50,766 bases of DNA from an uncultured Clostridia bacterium (lineage in GTDB: Bacteria > Bacillota > Clostridia > Christensenellales > Borkfalkiaceae). The notes below the pieces were generated by a model. The model had not been told where the DNA came from and ran no database searches. It worked only from the letters and a program-made list of their open reading frames with translations. Of the stretch, positions 24,668-31,237 are shown in pieces. Position numbers and translations under genes: made by a program. Each line of letters starts with the position of its first letter. Positions within the stretch are counted from its first letter, which is position 1. The stretch lies in contig CANQBW010000004.1 in the NCBI GenBank assembly GCA_947589565.1, positions 1 to 50,766 of the forward strand. The letters run 5' to 3'.

Positions 24668-25783
24668 TCAACCTCCTGCAAACATCTTGATGAAGATCAG
24701 AGCTAAGGAAACAAAGAGCACGGCATTCAGAGCGGTACCGATTGAGAAGTTCCCGAAGAGCTTCGTGTCGAGGAATGCCTGTACAGGCTGCAAGAAGAAA
24801 GAGACAGGATTTGTAAGCGTGTCAGACAAACCCTTATTTAATCCGTTAGAATAACCTTCCCGATAACCTTCGTCATATGCGTCACTTAAGAGGATTCCGT
24901 CGTTATATCCGGTCTGATAGCCGTCCTCTTGTCCCTCATCATATCCAACATTATAACCTTCGTTATAGCCGTCCTCTTGTCCCTCATCATATCCAACATT
25001 ATGACCTTCGTAATAGCCTTGTTCGTGTCCATTGGTATACCCTACTTCATAGCCTTGATCGTAGTGCTCATCTTGAGCATCACTTTTCCGGGCTTCGTAG
25101 CCTTCCATATAGCCGTGTGAATAGCCACTGTTGTAGCCGGTGTTATAGAAGCTTTCTGCGTCTACTGCGTCCCAGCCTTCTTGATAACCGTCATCATGTC
25201 CTTGGTCATATCCTGTTTTATAACCGTTAGAATAAGCAACGTCGGAGTCCGTACCGGAATGATCATCTGAAGAAAAAATATAATAATTGACATTCAGAAA
25301 CCGAGAGACAAATTCAGCTCGATAGTCATAAGTAGTTGCATAATCCTCATAGACGAAATACGTGCCATTTTCAATCTTAATAAGCCGCTGGTCGCAAGGC
25401 GTCAAAAAATAGAGACTGTTAATACTTGGAGTCACGGACGCGGAATAAAGCCCGAGAACTGGAAGCGTATCATCAACATCCGGAGCAGTAGAAGCATAAC
25501 CGGAGAGCGGAAAATAAGAAAAATTACCCCATAACTCGATATGATACATAATACCCTCGGCAAGATAAGAGTTCAAGCTCGAATCAAGTTGCAACCTCGT
25601 AGAATTAGAAGGAACATAATACAAGACAGTATTATAAAGATAGTCCGCAGGACGACCCTGTCCGGCTGCGGAAGCGGTCACACGAGAAGACTTCCGGGCA
25701 GGAAGCCAAATACCAAAGAACACAGCACAGCTAAGAAGCAGCGCAGCAAATACTGTCATGAAAGAACGAGTCTTATGTTTCAT
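24668..25783 (-). CDS. pIII-like protein with Gly-Tyr repeats, element 2
   Basis: 371 aa from the ATG at 25783 (GAGGTG upstream; an ATG at 25795 is also possible). A signal peptide (~residues 8-28, cut near ASA) precedes ~150 residues of unique sequence. About 130 residues of tandem GY-xG-D/N repeats follow (such as GYNEGYNVGYDEGQEDGY). The C-terminal membrane segment ends IFIKMF and is homologous to the element 1 protein. Two adjacent 48-bp units are almost identical (see 24917-25008). Probable adsorption protein. Confidence 0.75.
   Translation of the reverse strand: MKHKTRSFMTVFAALLLSCAVFFGIWLPARKSSRVTASAAGQGRPADYLYNTVLYYVPSNSTRLQLDSSLNSYLAEGIMYHIELWGNFSYFPLSGYASTAPDVDDTLPVLGLYSASVTPSINSLYFLTPCDQRLIKIENGTYFVYEDYATTYDYRAEFVSRFLNVNYYIFSSDDHSGTDSDVAYSNGYKTGYDQGHDDGYQEGWDAVDAESFYNTGYNSGYSHGYMEGYEARKSDAQDEHYDQGYEVGYTNGHEQGYYEGHNVGYDEGQEDGYNEGYNVGYDEGQEDGYQTGYNDGILLSDAYDEGYREGYSNGLNKGLSDTLTNPVSFFLQPVQAFLDTKLFGNFSIGTALNAVLFVSLALIFIKMFAGG
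24917..25008 (-). repeat. Near-identical 48-bp tandem repeat in the pIII-like gene
   Basis: 44 bp starting ATAGCCGTCCTC at 24917 return at 24965 with one change. The 48-bp period equals 16 codons, so gain or loss keeps the frame. Confidence 0.85.
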
Positions 25784-26564
25784 CTTCCACCTCATAGTCC
25801 TTACAGTTGTTCTCGAGAATCCGCTTGAACCGACGACTGTCGTAGCGATACGGCAGCTTTACAAAGAACCCATAGCGCGTGATGTTACCGTGGGCGATCT
25901 CAAACTGCATTTTCAGCTCCTTTCCCCTCTTTCCCATGCCGAAGCGCGGGGGCACAATTTGCTTTTCAGCACTCTCGGCGAGAGAGTACGAATAAGCTCG
26001 GAGATAGAACAGCTTGGAGCGGAAAATCTGTGTGCAGCCCTTCATCACGACGTAGGTATCAGACTGCAAACGGATTTTATCCCATAACTGCGTCTGAACC
26101 TGCGTATTGCAATGCACCGCACAGTCCCCGAGCTGACGGCTCAAAGCCTGAAAGAGCGGTGCAGACTTATATTTCTTCGCAAGCTCTCCATGATAGGTTG
26201 CAGGAAAATAGAGAGCAGCGTCCGAAATGTAATAATCTATATTATCCGGGTAAGGATAGACGTAGGTCTTCACCTTGCCCGAAACCATGTCATCGTAGGT
26301 ATTGCCGGCAAGCTCCCAAACCTTGGTATCAAAGTCGAACCTCTGATACCTTTTCCTCGGGTCTGAGTACTGCACGTTGGACACATAGTTCCGTTTACGA
26401 GCGTTTACGACAACGCAGAAGGCAAAGTCCTTTCCTCTGCCTTTCATACCGCTCACAAGCACGTTTCCCCTATCGAACAGCTTGACGAACCGTCGACGGT
26501 TGATTTTCGAGAGAATGAAGATGAGGAGAAAAATGACAAGAACAGCGAGGAGAACCCACTTCAT
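25773..26564 (-). CDS. Zot-like (pI) virion-assembly ATPase, element 2
   Basis: 263 aa. Membrane segment at residues 2-18, Walker A GMKGRGKD at residues 39-46 (the same positions as in element 1), then DNIDYYISDAALYFP and ALSRQLGDCAVHCN. Strong similarity to the element 1 Zot across the central part shows common origin. GAGGTGAAGC precedes the ATG. The 3' end overlaps the pIII-like gene by 11 nt. Confidence 0.88.
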   Translation of the reverse strand: MKWVLLAVLVIFLLIFILSKINRRRFVKLFDRGNVLVSGMKGRGKDFAFCVVVNARKRNYVSNVQYSDPRKRYQRFDFDTKVWELAGNTYDDMVSGKVKTYVYPYPDNIDYYISDAALYFPATYHGELAKKYKSAPLFQALSRQLGDCAVHCNTQVQTQLWDKIRLQSDTYVVMKGCTQIFRSKLFYLRAYSYSLAESAEKQIVPPRFGMGKRGKELKMQFEIAHGNITRYGFFVKLPYRYDSRRFKRILENNCKDYEVEDET

Positions 26565-26572
26565 GCTTCACC

Positions 26573-26752
26573 TCACAAGAAACGGCGGATAATGCGCCAA
26601 ACGACGATGAACGGAAGAGCGACGAGAACGGCGCAGGCGACGGTGGCAATCCCTTCGCAGAAGAAAACGCCATAAGTCGCTGCCGAAGGATTACCCGAGA
26701 AGATAGCGTCGGAAAGAAGCTCGTAGAGCGATTGATATACAGATTGAAGCAT
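26573..26752 (-). CDS. 59-aa membrane protein upstream of Zot, element 2
   Basis: MLQSVYQSLYELLSDAIF, then a short Gly/Ala-rich loop, one hydrophobic helix (~residues 34-52) and the basic end RIIRRFL. AGGAGG precedes the ATG, and the Zot gene starts 8 nt after the stop. It takes the place of the 66-aa protein of element 1. Probable pVI-like minor coat or assembly protein by order. Confidence 0.72.
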   Translation of the reverse strand: MLQSVYQSLYELLSDAIFSGNPSAATYGVFFCEGIATVACAVLVALPFIVVWRIIRRFL

Positions 26753-26763
26753 ATTACCTCCTG

Positions 26764-26801
26764 AAAAAATTTAGGGGTGGCGAGTGTGAGATCACCACCC
26801 C
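26764..26801 (-). terminator. Intrinsic terminator after the coat gene, element 2
   Basis: On the minus strand, GGGGTGG pairs with CCACCCC over a 14-nt loop, followed by TAAATTTTTT. It stands between the coat gene and the next virion gene, so most transcripts should stop after the coat gene. Confidence 0.85.
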
Positions 26802-26812
26802 CGGGGACGACG

Positions 26813-27028
26813 TCAGCCTCTGAAGTGCAGGAAGTTCTGCACGAGGCCGAACAAAAGGAAGAAAATAGAGACTGCAAGACCGGCTACTGCCAACACACCG
26901 AAGAAAGTGAGTCCGGATTCAGCGTTATAGAACACGGGAACCAACTTCGGAAGAGTTTCTACAACCCAATCCGTGATTGAGGAGAAAACTCCGGTTACAG
27001 CCTTAAGAACAGATGTAGCGCCTTCCAA
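26813..27028 (-). CDS. Major coat (pVIII-like) protein candidate, element 2
   Basis: 71 aa with a TTG start, fixed by AAGGAGG 7 nt upstream. An amphipathic N-terminal half with acidic residues is followed by one membrane helix (~residues 42-61) and the short end QNFLHFRG. The second half resembles the element 1 coat protein. No cleavable signal peptide. A strong terminator follows, as after gene VIII of M13-like phages. Confidence 0.78.
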   Translation of the reverse strand: MEGATSVLKAVTGVFSSITDWVVETLPKLVPVFYNAESGLTFFGVLAVAGLAVSIFFLLFGLVQNFLHFRG

Positions 27029-27048
27029 TAAAAAACCTCCTTAAAAAA

Positions 27049-27318
27049 TTATTTATTCTCGGAATCGCTATCCTTCTCGCGCGCATAGTCGGACAGCGTA
27101 GCCGTCAGTTCAGCCCAGTGCAAAAACATCAGGCGCGGGTGGGACATCAGAAACGACCGAAGGTTTTCAAACTGTCCCTTGTCGATGAGCTCCTTAGACT
27201 TCTTTATGAGCACTTCATACTTCATGTTTTTTGCCCTCTTTTTCTTGACGATGGATAAAACGATGGAGAGAATTTCAAAACACAGGACGACGACCAGCAG
27301 GACAACAAAAGCGACCAT
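27049..27318 (-). CDS. 89-aa protein with N-terminal membrane helix
   Basis: The start at 27318 is set by GGGGGT and lies 11 nt after the previous stop. MVAFVVLLVVVL opens a membrane helix, then a Lys-rich stretch and a helical soluble tail ending in DSDSENK. Family not recognised. It lies in the early part of the virion operon. Confidence 0.62.
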   Translation of the reverse strand: MVAFVVLLVVVLCFEILSIVLSIVKKKRAKNMKYEVLIKKSKELIDKGQFENLRSFLMSHPRLMFLHWAELTATLSDYAREKDSDSENK

Positions 27319-27329
27319 AGAGACCCCCT

Positions 27330-27572
27330 TTATGCCGACGCCACGCCGTCGCAGGAAATTTCTCCGACTTCGATCTTTGTACCGGGCGCGGTCGAATAGA
27401 GATCGGAGACGGAGCAATGCAAAAGCTCGGCGATCATACCGCGATCAAAGATGAGAAACATCTGACGGTAGCCGAGTTCGGCATAAATAACATCAAAATA
27501 GCCCTCACCTTTCTTGGACTTGCGCTTTTCATAGAAAAGCTTTACGGACACAGTGGAAACAGAGTTACTCAT
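27330..27572 (-). CDS. First gene of the element 2 operon, 80 aa
   Basis: The start at 27572 is set by GAGGTG. A beta-rich, soluble small protein (STVSVKLFYEKRKSKKGEGY). Its place and size fit a single-strand DNA-binding (pV-like) protein, but no decisive motif is visible. An inverted attachment-like copy lies in its upstream region. Confidence 0.6.
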   Translation of the reverse strand: MSNSVSTVSVKLFYEKRKSKKGEGYFDVIYAELGYRQMFLIFDRGMIAELLHCSVSDLYSTAPGTKIEVGEISCDGVASA

Positions 27573-27600
27573 AAAAAACACCTCTTATAAAAAAATTAGG

Positions 27601-27632
27601 CTCAACTCATTCGCGAAACACCCATTTTGCAA
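27601..27632 (-). repeat. Inverted attachment-like copy (site 4)
   Basis: On the minus strand it reads CAAAATGGGTGTTTCGCGAA followed by TGAGTTGAG. This equals site 2 (CAAATTGGTGTTTCACGAA, GAGTTGAG) apart from one added T and three changes. Confidence 0.65.
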
Positions 27633-27755
27633 ATAGTAGCCTACTCATCATGAAATGAAGTTTTATTGCTTGTACTATAGTCGATCGAAAAAAAATCGGA
27701 TTCCACGTAGCACACGGCAACTAACGGCTTACGCCTTTCGCAAAACACGGATGTC

Positions 27756-27777
27756 TTTCACGAAGAGTTGGATTTGT
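27756..27777 (+). repeat. Attachment-like repeat, right end (site 3)
   Basis: Contains CGAAGAGTTGGATTTGT and matches site 1 at 21 of 22 positions. The stretch 27573-27858 has no gene and holds three copies of this motif in alternating orientation. Confidence 0.72.
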
Positions 27778-27845
27778 GTGGATATGTCGAAATTCTGCCC
27801 TCTCGATAGAAATTTCCCAGTCAGCGGGGCGGATTGAAAAAAATA

Positions 27846-27858
27846 ACTCTTCGTAAAA
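27846..27858 (-). repeat. Inverted half-copy abutting the xer promoter (site 5)
   Basis: The minus strand reads TTTACGAAGAGTT. It ends exactly at the -35 box of the xer gene, so binding there could affect its transcription. Confidence 0.55.
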
Positions 27859-27888
27859 TTGACAACTCATTCTGTTTTGTGGTATACT
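27859..27888 (+). promoter_or_regulatory. Promoter of the xer gene, probably giving a leaderless mRNA
   Basis: A perfect TTGACA (27859-27864), 18 bp, and TATACT (27883-27888). The ATG at 27895 is 6 nt beyond the -10 box, where transcription should start. Confidence 0.8.
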
Positions 27889-27894
27889 TATCTT

Positions 27895-28950
27895 ATGGGA
27901 AAATCGTCTGATTACTATCGGGAACGGAACGAGTGCAATTTGGAGCGCATCGACTCTCTGCTCGAGGAGCTTCCCTCCTTCTGCGAGGACTATTTGCGCG
28001 GCGTCGAGACGCGGACAAGCGTTCTGACCCGCCTTGGTTACTGCTATGACCTGAGAATTTTCTTCGACTTTTTATCCAAGAAAAAGTTCAGGAATAAGTC
28101 ACCCAAAGAGCTCACGCTCGAAGACCTCGACAATGTGAACGACACCGACATCGAGATCTTTTTGAGCTATCTCTCCCACTACGAATTTCAGGGGAGAAAG
28201 CTCACCTGCAACGAGCGGGCGAAGGCGAGAAAGCTCTCCACCGTGCGCTCCATGTTCAAATATTTTTTCAACAAGGGACTGCTCGAGGCGAACAATTCGG
28301 CGAAGGTCCCCACCCCCAAACTTCATGAAAAGGAGATCATTCGTCTCGAGAGCGACGAAGTCTCCGACATCTTGGACGCCGCCGAGGACGGCCGTGGGCT
28401 CTCCGATCATGCGGATAGCTATCATGAGAAGACGAAGATTCGCGATATTGCCATTTTGACTCTCTTTTTGGGGACGGGGATCCGTATTTCCGAGCTGGTC
28501 GGGCTCAACAACGAGAGCTTCAATTTCAACGACAATTCTTTTCTCGTGACTCGCAAGGGCGGAAATCAGGCGATTTTGTACTTTTCCGAAGAAGTCGCAG
28601 ACGCCCTCAGTGCTTATTTAGCGCAAAAATCGGAAGATAAGCGCGTACCGAAGGACGAACATGCCTTCTTTTTGTCCATGCAATACCGCCGAATCACCGT
28701 CCGCGCGGTGGAAAATTTAGTCAAAAAGTACGCAAAGATCATCTCCCCTCTCAAGAAGATCACCCCCCACAAGCTTCGCTCGACCTACGGCACGAGCCTC
28801 TACCGCTCTACGGGCGATATCTATCTCGTCGCAGACGTCTTGGGACACAAGGACGTCAATACGACGAGAAAGCACTACGCCGCCATCACGGAGGACCACA
28901 GAAAATCTGTTGCAAACGCCGTAAAATTACATAAAAAAGATGACGAATAA
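27895..28950 (+). CDS. Tyrosine recombinase, XerC/XerD type
   Basis: 351 aa. An N-terminal SAM-like DNA-binding domain is followed by a catalytic domain. The active-site set is complete: Arg in GTGIRISEL, Lys in TRKGGN, HKLR, LGHKDV and the Tyr in KHYAAI. No ribosome site precedes the ATG, which is also the likely first base of the mRNA; a TTG at 27859 lies within the -35 box and is not a start. It overlaps hflX by 11 nt, so it behaves as a host gene rather than a phage gene. It may serve both chromosome resolution and the integration of the adjacent prophages. Confidence 0.9.
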   Translation: MGKSSDYYRERNECNLERIDSLLEELPSFCEDYLRGVETRTSVLTRLGYCYDLRIFFDFLSKKKFRNKSPKELTLEDLDNVNDTDIEIFLSYLSHYEFQGRKLTCNERAKARKLSTVRSMFKYFFNKGLLEANNSAKVPTPKLHEKEIIRLESDEVSDILDAAEDGRGLSDHADSYHEKTKIRDIAILTLFLGTGIRISELVGLNNESFNFNDNSFLVTRKGGNQAILYFSEEVADALSAYLAQKSEDKRVPKDEHAFFLSMQYRRITVRAVENLVKKYAKIISPLKKITPHKLRSTYGTSLYRSTGDIYLVADVLGHKDVNTTRKHYAAITEDHRKSVANAVKLHKKDDE

Positions 28951-30157
28951 TTTCAAACAAGAACGCGAAACAGTCTATATCATTCAGCCGATCGAATCGG
29001 ACAACTACAAAGTGTTGCACGAAGAGGCTGTCTCTCTCATCGAGAGCGCAAACGCCGAATACGGCGGGACCCTCTATCAGAATATCCGTGAGATCAACCC
29101 CGCGACCTACATCGGCGAGGGAAAATTGCAGGAGCTCAAAGAGCGTCTCGAAGATTTGGACGTCACCGTCCTCTTCAACGGGGAACTCTCCCCCTCTCAG
29201 ACGCTGAACATCTCTTCCGCGCTTGGCGGGAAGAAGGTCATCGACCGCACGACGCTCATTCTCGACATCTTCGCACTCCGTGCGCAGAGCAGTGAGGGAA
29301 AATTACAGGTCGAGCTCGCGCAGCTCAAGTATCTCTATCCCCGTCTGAAGGGCAAGGGCGAGGCGCTCTCCCGTCTCGGGGGCGGGATCGGCACGCGCGG
29401 CCCGGGAGAGACCAAGCTCGAGACAGACCGCCGTCACATTCGCGCCCGCATTCGATCGCTCGAGGAAAAACTCAAGGAGACCGAAAACAGGCGAGGCTAT
29501 CAGACCAAGCGGCGGGAAAAGGACGGCGTGCGCACGATCGCGCTCGTCGGTTACACCAATACGGGAAAATCTACCCTCTTGAATACTCTGACCGGCGCCG
29601 ACGTGCTCTCCAAGGACGCCCTCTTTGCGACGCTCGATCCCACAGCCCGCGAATTTTCCATCGAGGGCATTCCCTTTCTGCTCGTGGATACCGTCGGATT
29701 TTTGCAAAATCTCCCCCATCAGCTCATCGAATCCTTCCATTCCACCCTCGAGAGCGCCTTGAATTGCGATCTTGCGCTCATCGTCTGCGACAGTGCGGGC
29801 GAATACGAAATGCAGTTCGACACGACGATCAACACCCTCCGCGCCCTCGGCTTCGACTCCCCCTACCTTCTCGTCCTCAATAAGTGCGACAAAGATCCCG
29901 GCGTCCGTTTCTTAGATGGGATCAATATCTCCGCCAAAGAAGGGATCGGACTCGATATACTCAGGCAAAAAATCTTCGAAAAGTTCTCGAATGAGTTTGT
30001 TCATGCGGAATTTCTCGTGCCGTATGAAAAAAGCGGGCTCTTTCAGTCGCTCCGTCCCCTTCTCTATGCGCGGAATATCAGCTATACGGACAGCGGGATC
30101 TGTGTCGATGCGATGATCCCCAAAATCTATCGCGAAAAGTTTTCGGAGCTCCTTTGA
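28940..30157 (+). CDS. hflX: Ribosome-associated GTPase HflX
   Basis: 405 aa. The N-terminal HflX domain contains INPATYIGEGK, and GGGIGTRGPGETKLETDRR links it to the G domain. G1 is GYTNTGKSTLLN, G3 DTVGFLQNLP and G4 NKCD. HflX splits stalled or hibernating ribosomes under stress. The ATG lies inside the end of the xer gene. Confidence 0.95.
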   Translation: MTNNFKQERETVYIIQPIESDNYKVLHEEAVSLIESANAEYGGTLYQNIREINPATYIGEGKLQELKERLEDLDVTVLFNGELSPSQTLNISSALGGKKVIDRTTLILDIFALRAQSSEGKLQVELAQLKYLYPRLKGKGEALSRLGGGIGTRGPGETKLETDRRHIRARIRSLEEKLKETENRRGYQTKRREKDGVRTIALVGYTNTGKSTLLNTLTGADVLSKDALFATLDPTAREFSIEGIPFLLVDTVGFLQNLPHQLIESFHSTLESALNCDLALIVCDSAGEYEMQFDTTINTLRALGFDSPYLLVLNKCDKDPGVRFLDGINISAKEGIGLDILRQKIFEKFSNEFVHAEFLVPYEKSGLFQSLRPLLYARNISYTDSGICVDAMIPKIYREKFSELL

Positions 30158-30212
30158 TACGGGGCTCCTTTCAATTGTAGAAAAGTTTTTTGTGAAAATT
30201 TTCAAAACCTTG

Positions 30213-30251
30213 GAACATATGTTTGCAATATTGTTTGAAATGTGCTATACT
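30213..30251 (+). promoter_or_regulatory. lexA promoter with SOS box
   Basis: GAACATATGTTT (30213-30224) fits the Bacillota SOS box (GAAC-N4-GTTC with one change). It overlaps the -35 TTGCAA (30223-30228), which is 17 bp from TATACT (30246-30251). This is LexA autorepression. Confidence 0.85.
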
Positions 30252-30270
30252 GGTTCCATGGAGGTAAAAG

Positions 30271-30876
30271 ATGCTGAAACAATCGAAACTCATGGCCGTT
30301 CTCGAGTATATCAACCGCTACTCCGAGACCAACGGCTTTCCCCCGACGGTCAGGGATATCTGCCGCGACATGGGGATCAAGTCCACTGCGACTGCCTATA
30401 GTTACATCAACCGACTGAAGAGTCAGGGTTTCCTTCAAAAGGCAGAAAATAAGAAGCGTGCGGTCGCCGTAAGAGGCGGAGAATCGGTCAGACTTCCCCT
30501 CATCGGCTCCGTTACCGCGGGACAACCCATCTTGGCGCAGGAGAACTTCGAAGGGTATTACACCCTCCCCGCTTCCGAGTTCAAGGGCGAGGACCTCTTC
30601 CTCCTCCGCGTCAAGGGAGAGAGCATGATCGAGGCGGGCATCTTCGATAAAGATAAGGTCGTCGTCAAGAGACAATCCACTGCCGAAAACGGTGATATTG
30701 TCGTTGCCCTCTTCGACGACGGCGTTGAAGAGGGCGCAACGGTAAAGCGATTCTACCGCAGGGACGGAAAAGTCATCCTTCATCCCGAAAATTCTTCGAT
30801 GAGTGACTTTGTTCTTGACGAGGAAAATCGTGTTCAGATCATTGGAAAAGTTGTCGGTCTTTTGAGAAGCTTTTAA
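30271..30876 (+). CDS. lexA: LexA repressor of the SOS response
   Basis: 201 aa. The N-terminal winged helix (TVRDICRDMGIKSTATAYSY) is followed by a self-cleavage domain: cut site Ala-Gly in SVTAGQP, Ser in KGESM, and Lys in EGATVKRF. RecA filaments trigger cleavage on DNA damage. GGAGGT 5 nt before the ATG fixes the start. Its own operator lies upstream. Confidence 0.96.
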   Translation: MLKQSKLMAVLEYINRYSETNGFPPTVRDICRDMGIKSTATAYSYINRLKSQGFLQKAENKKRAVAVRGGESVRLPLIGSVTAGQPILAQENFEGYYTLPASEFKGEDLFLLRVKGESMIEAGIFDKDKVVVKRQSTAENGDIVVALFDDGVEEGATVKRFYRRDGKVILHPENSSMSDFVLDEENRVQIIGKVVGLLRSF

Positions 30877-30885
30877 GAATACCTT

Positions 30886-31009
30886 CGCTCTTTTGATAGC
30901 CATCGAAATACTGCGTCAAGTTTGCGCACTCCTCGGTCACGTACGGTCTTAGTACGCTCCCTTCGTCGTTTACGCACTTTCCTTGTCTTTCTCGGCTTTG
31001 AAAAGAGCG
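30886..31009. repeat. 124-bp element with terminal inverted repeats
   Basis: The ends CGCTCTTTTGATAGCC (30886-30901) and GGCTTTGAAAAGAGCG (30994-31009) are inverted copies (14/16). Inside, GTTTGCGCACT and GTTTACGCACT are direct near-copies, and GTACGGTCTTAGTAC is a central short palindrome. No coding frame is convincing. It resembles a MITE or a structured RNA repeat. From 31010 to 31185 I see only a further repeat-like stretch starting GTCATTCCGAGCG. Confidence 0.65.
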
Positions 31010-31185
31010 AGCGTCTAACCTTGGTTCTTCGTTTGAAAGGAGTATTCCTTTCTGTCATTTCGTGCGCCCTTTTTGTCATTCCGAGCGTCGTCGACGACGC
31101 GCCATTCTATTGTTTTCCATGCGCGGCGCACGAGCCGTAGGCGAGTAATGGATCCCCCCGGTCGATAGAATAAAAGTATTACGAA

Positions 31186-31219
31186 AACAGAGCGCAGGCA
31201 ATTTTGCCTGCGCTCTGTT
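31186..31219 (-). terminator. Strong hairpin terminator
   Basis: AACAGAGCGCAGGCA pairs perfectly with TGCCTGCGCTCTGTT over a 4-nt loop (15-bp stem). It stands 18 nt after the stop of the minus-strand lipoprotein gene, with a short T-run on that strand. Confidence 0.85.
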
Positions 31220-31237
31220 AAAACTTTTAAATTTTCG

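Larger units (their letters stand above)
22134..27777 (-). mobile_element. Inovirus-like prophage, element 2
   Basis: A 5.6-kb unit between the junction and right attachment-like repeats. On the minus strand it has an 80-aa protein, an 89-aa membrane protein, a coat protein, a terminator, a 59-aa membrane protein, a Zot-like ATPase, a pIII-like protein with Gly-Tyr repeats, a 203-aa membrane protein, an origin, a CopG-like regulator and a RepB-like initiator. A 61-aa membrane protein and a 32-aa plus-strand frame lie near the left end. Order and several proteins match element 1, but the replication module is of another family. Confidence 0.87.

Noticed and set aside
24900..25200. CRISPR array
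   Set aside because: The repeats are in-frame codons of a Gly-Tyr protein repeat with no spacers and no cas genes.
15967..27777. One single 12-kb phage
   Set aside because: There are two complete sets of coat, Zot, pIII and Rep genes and an attachment-like repeat at the junction.
27895..28950. Phage integrase belonging to element 2
   Set aside because: It lies outside the right repeat, on the opposite strand, overlaps host hflX, and has host-like composition. Phage origin is less likely but not excluded.
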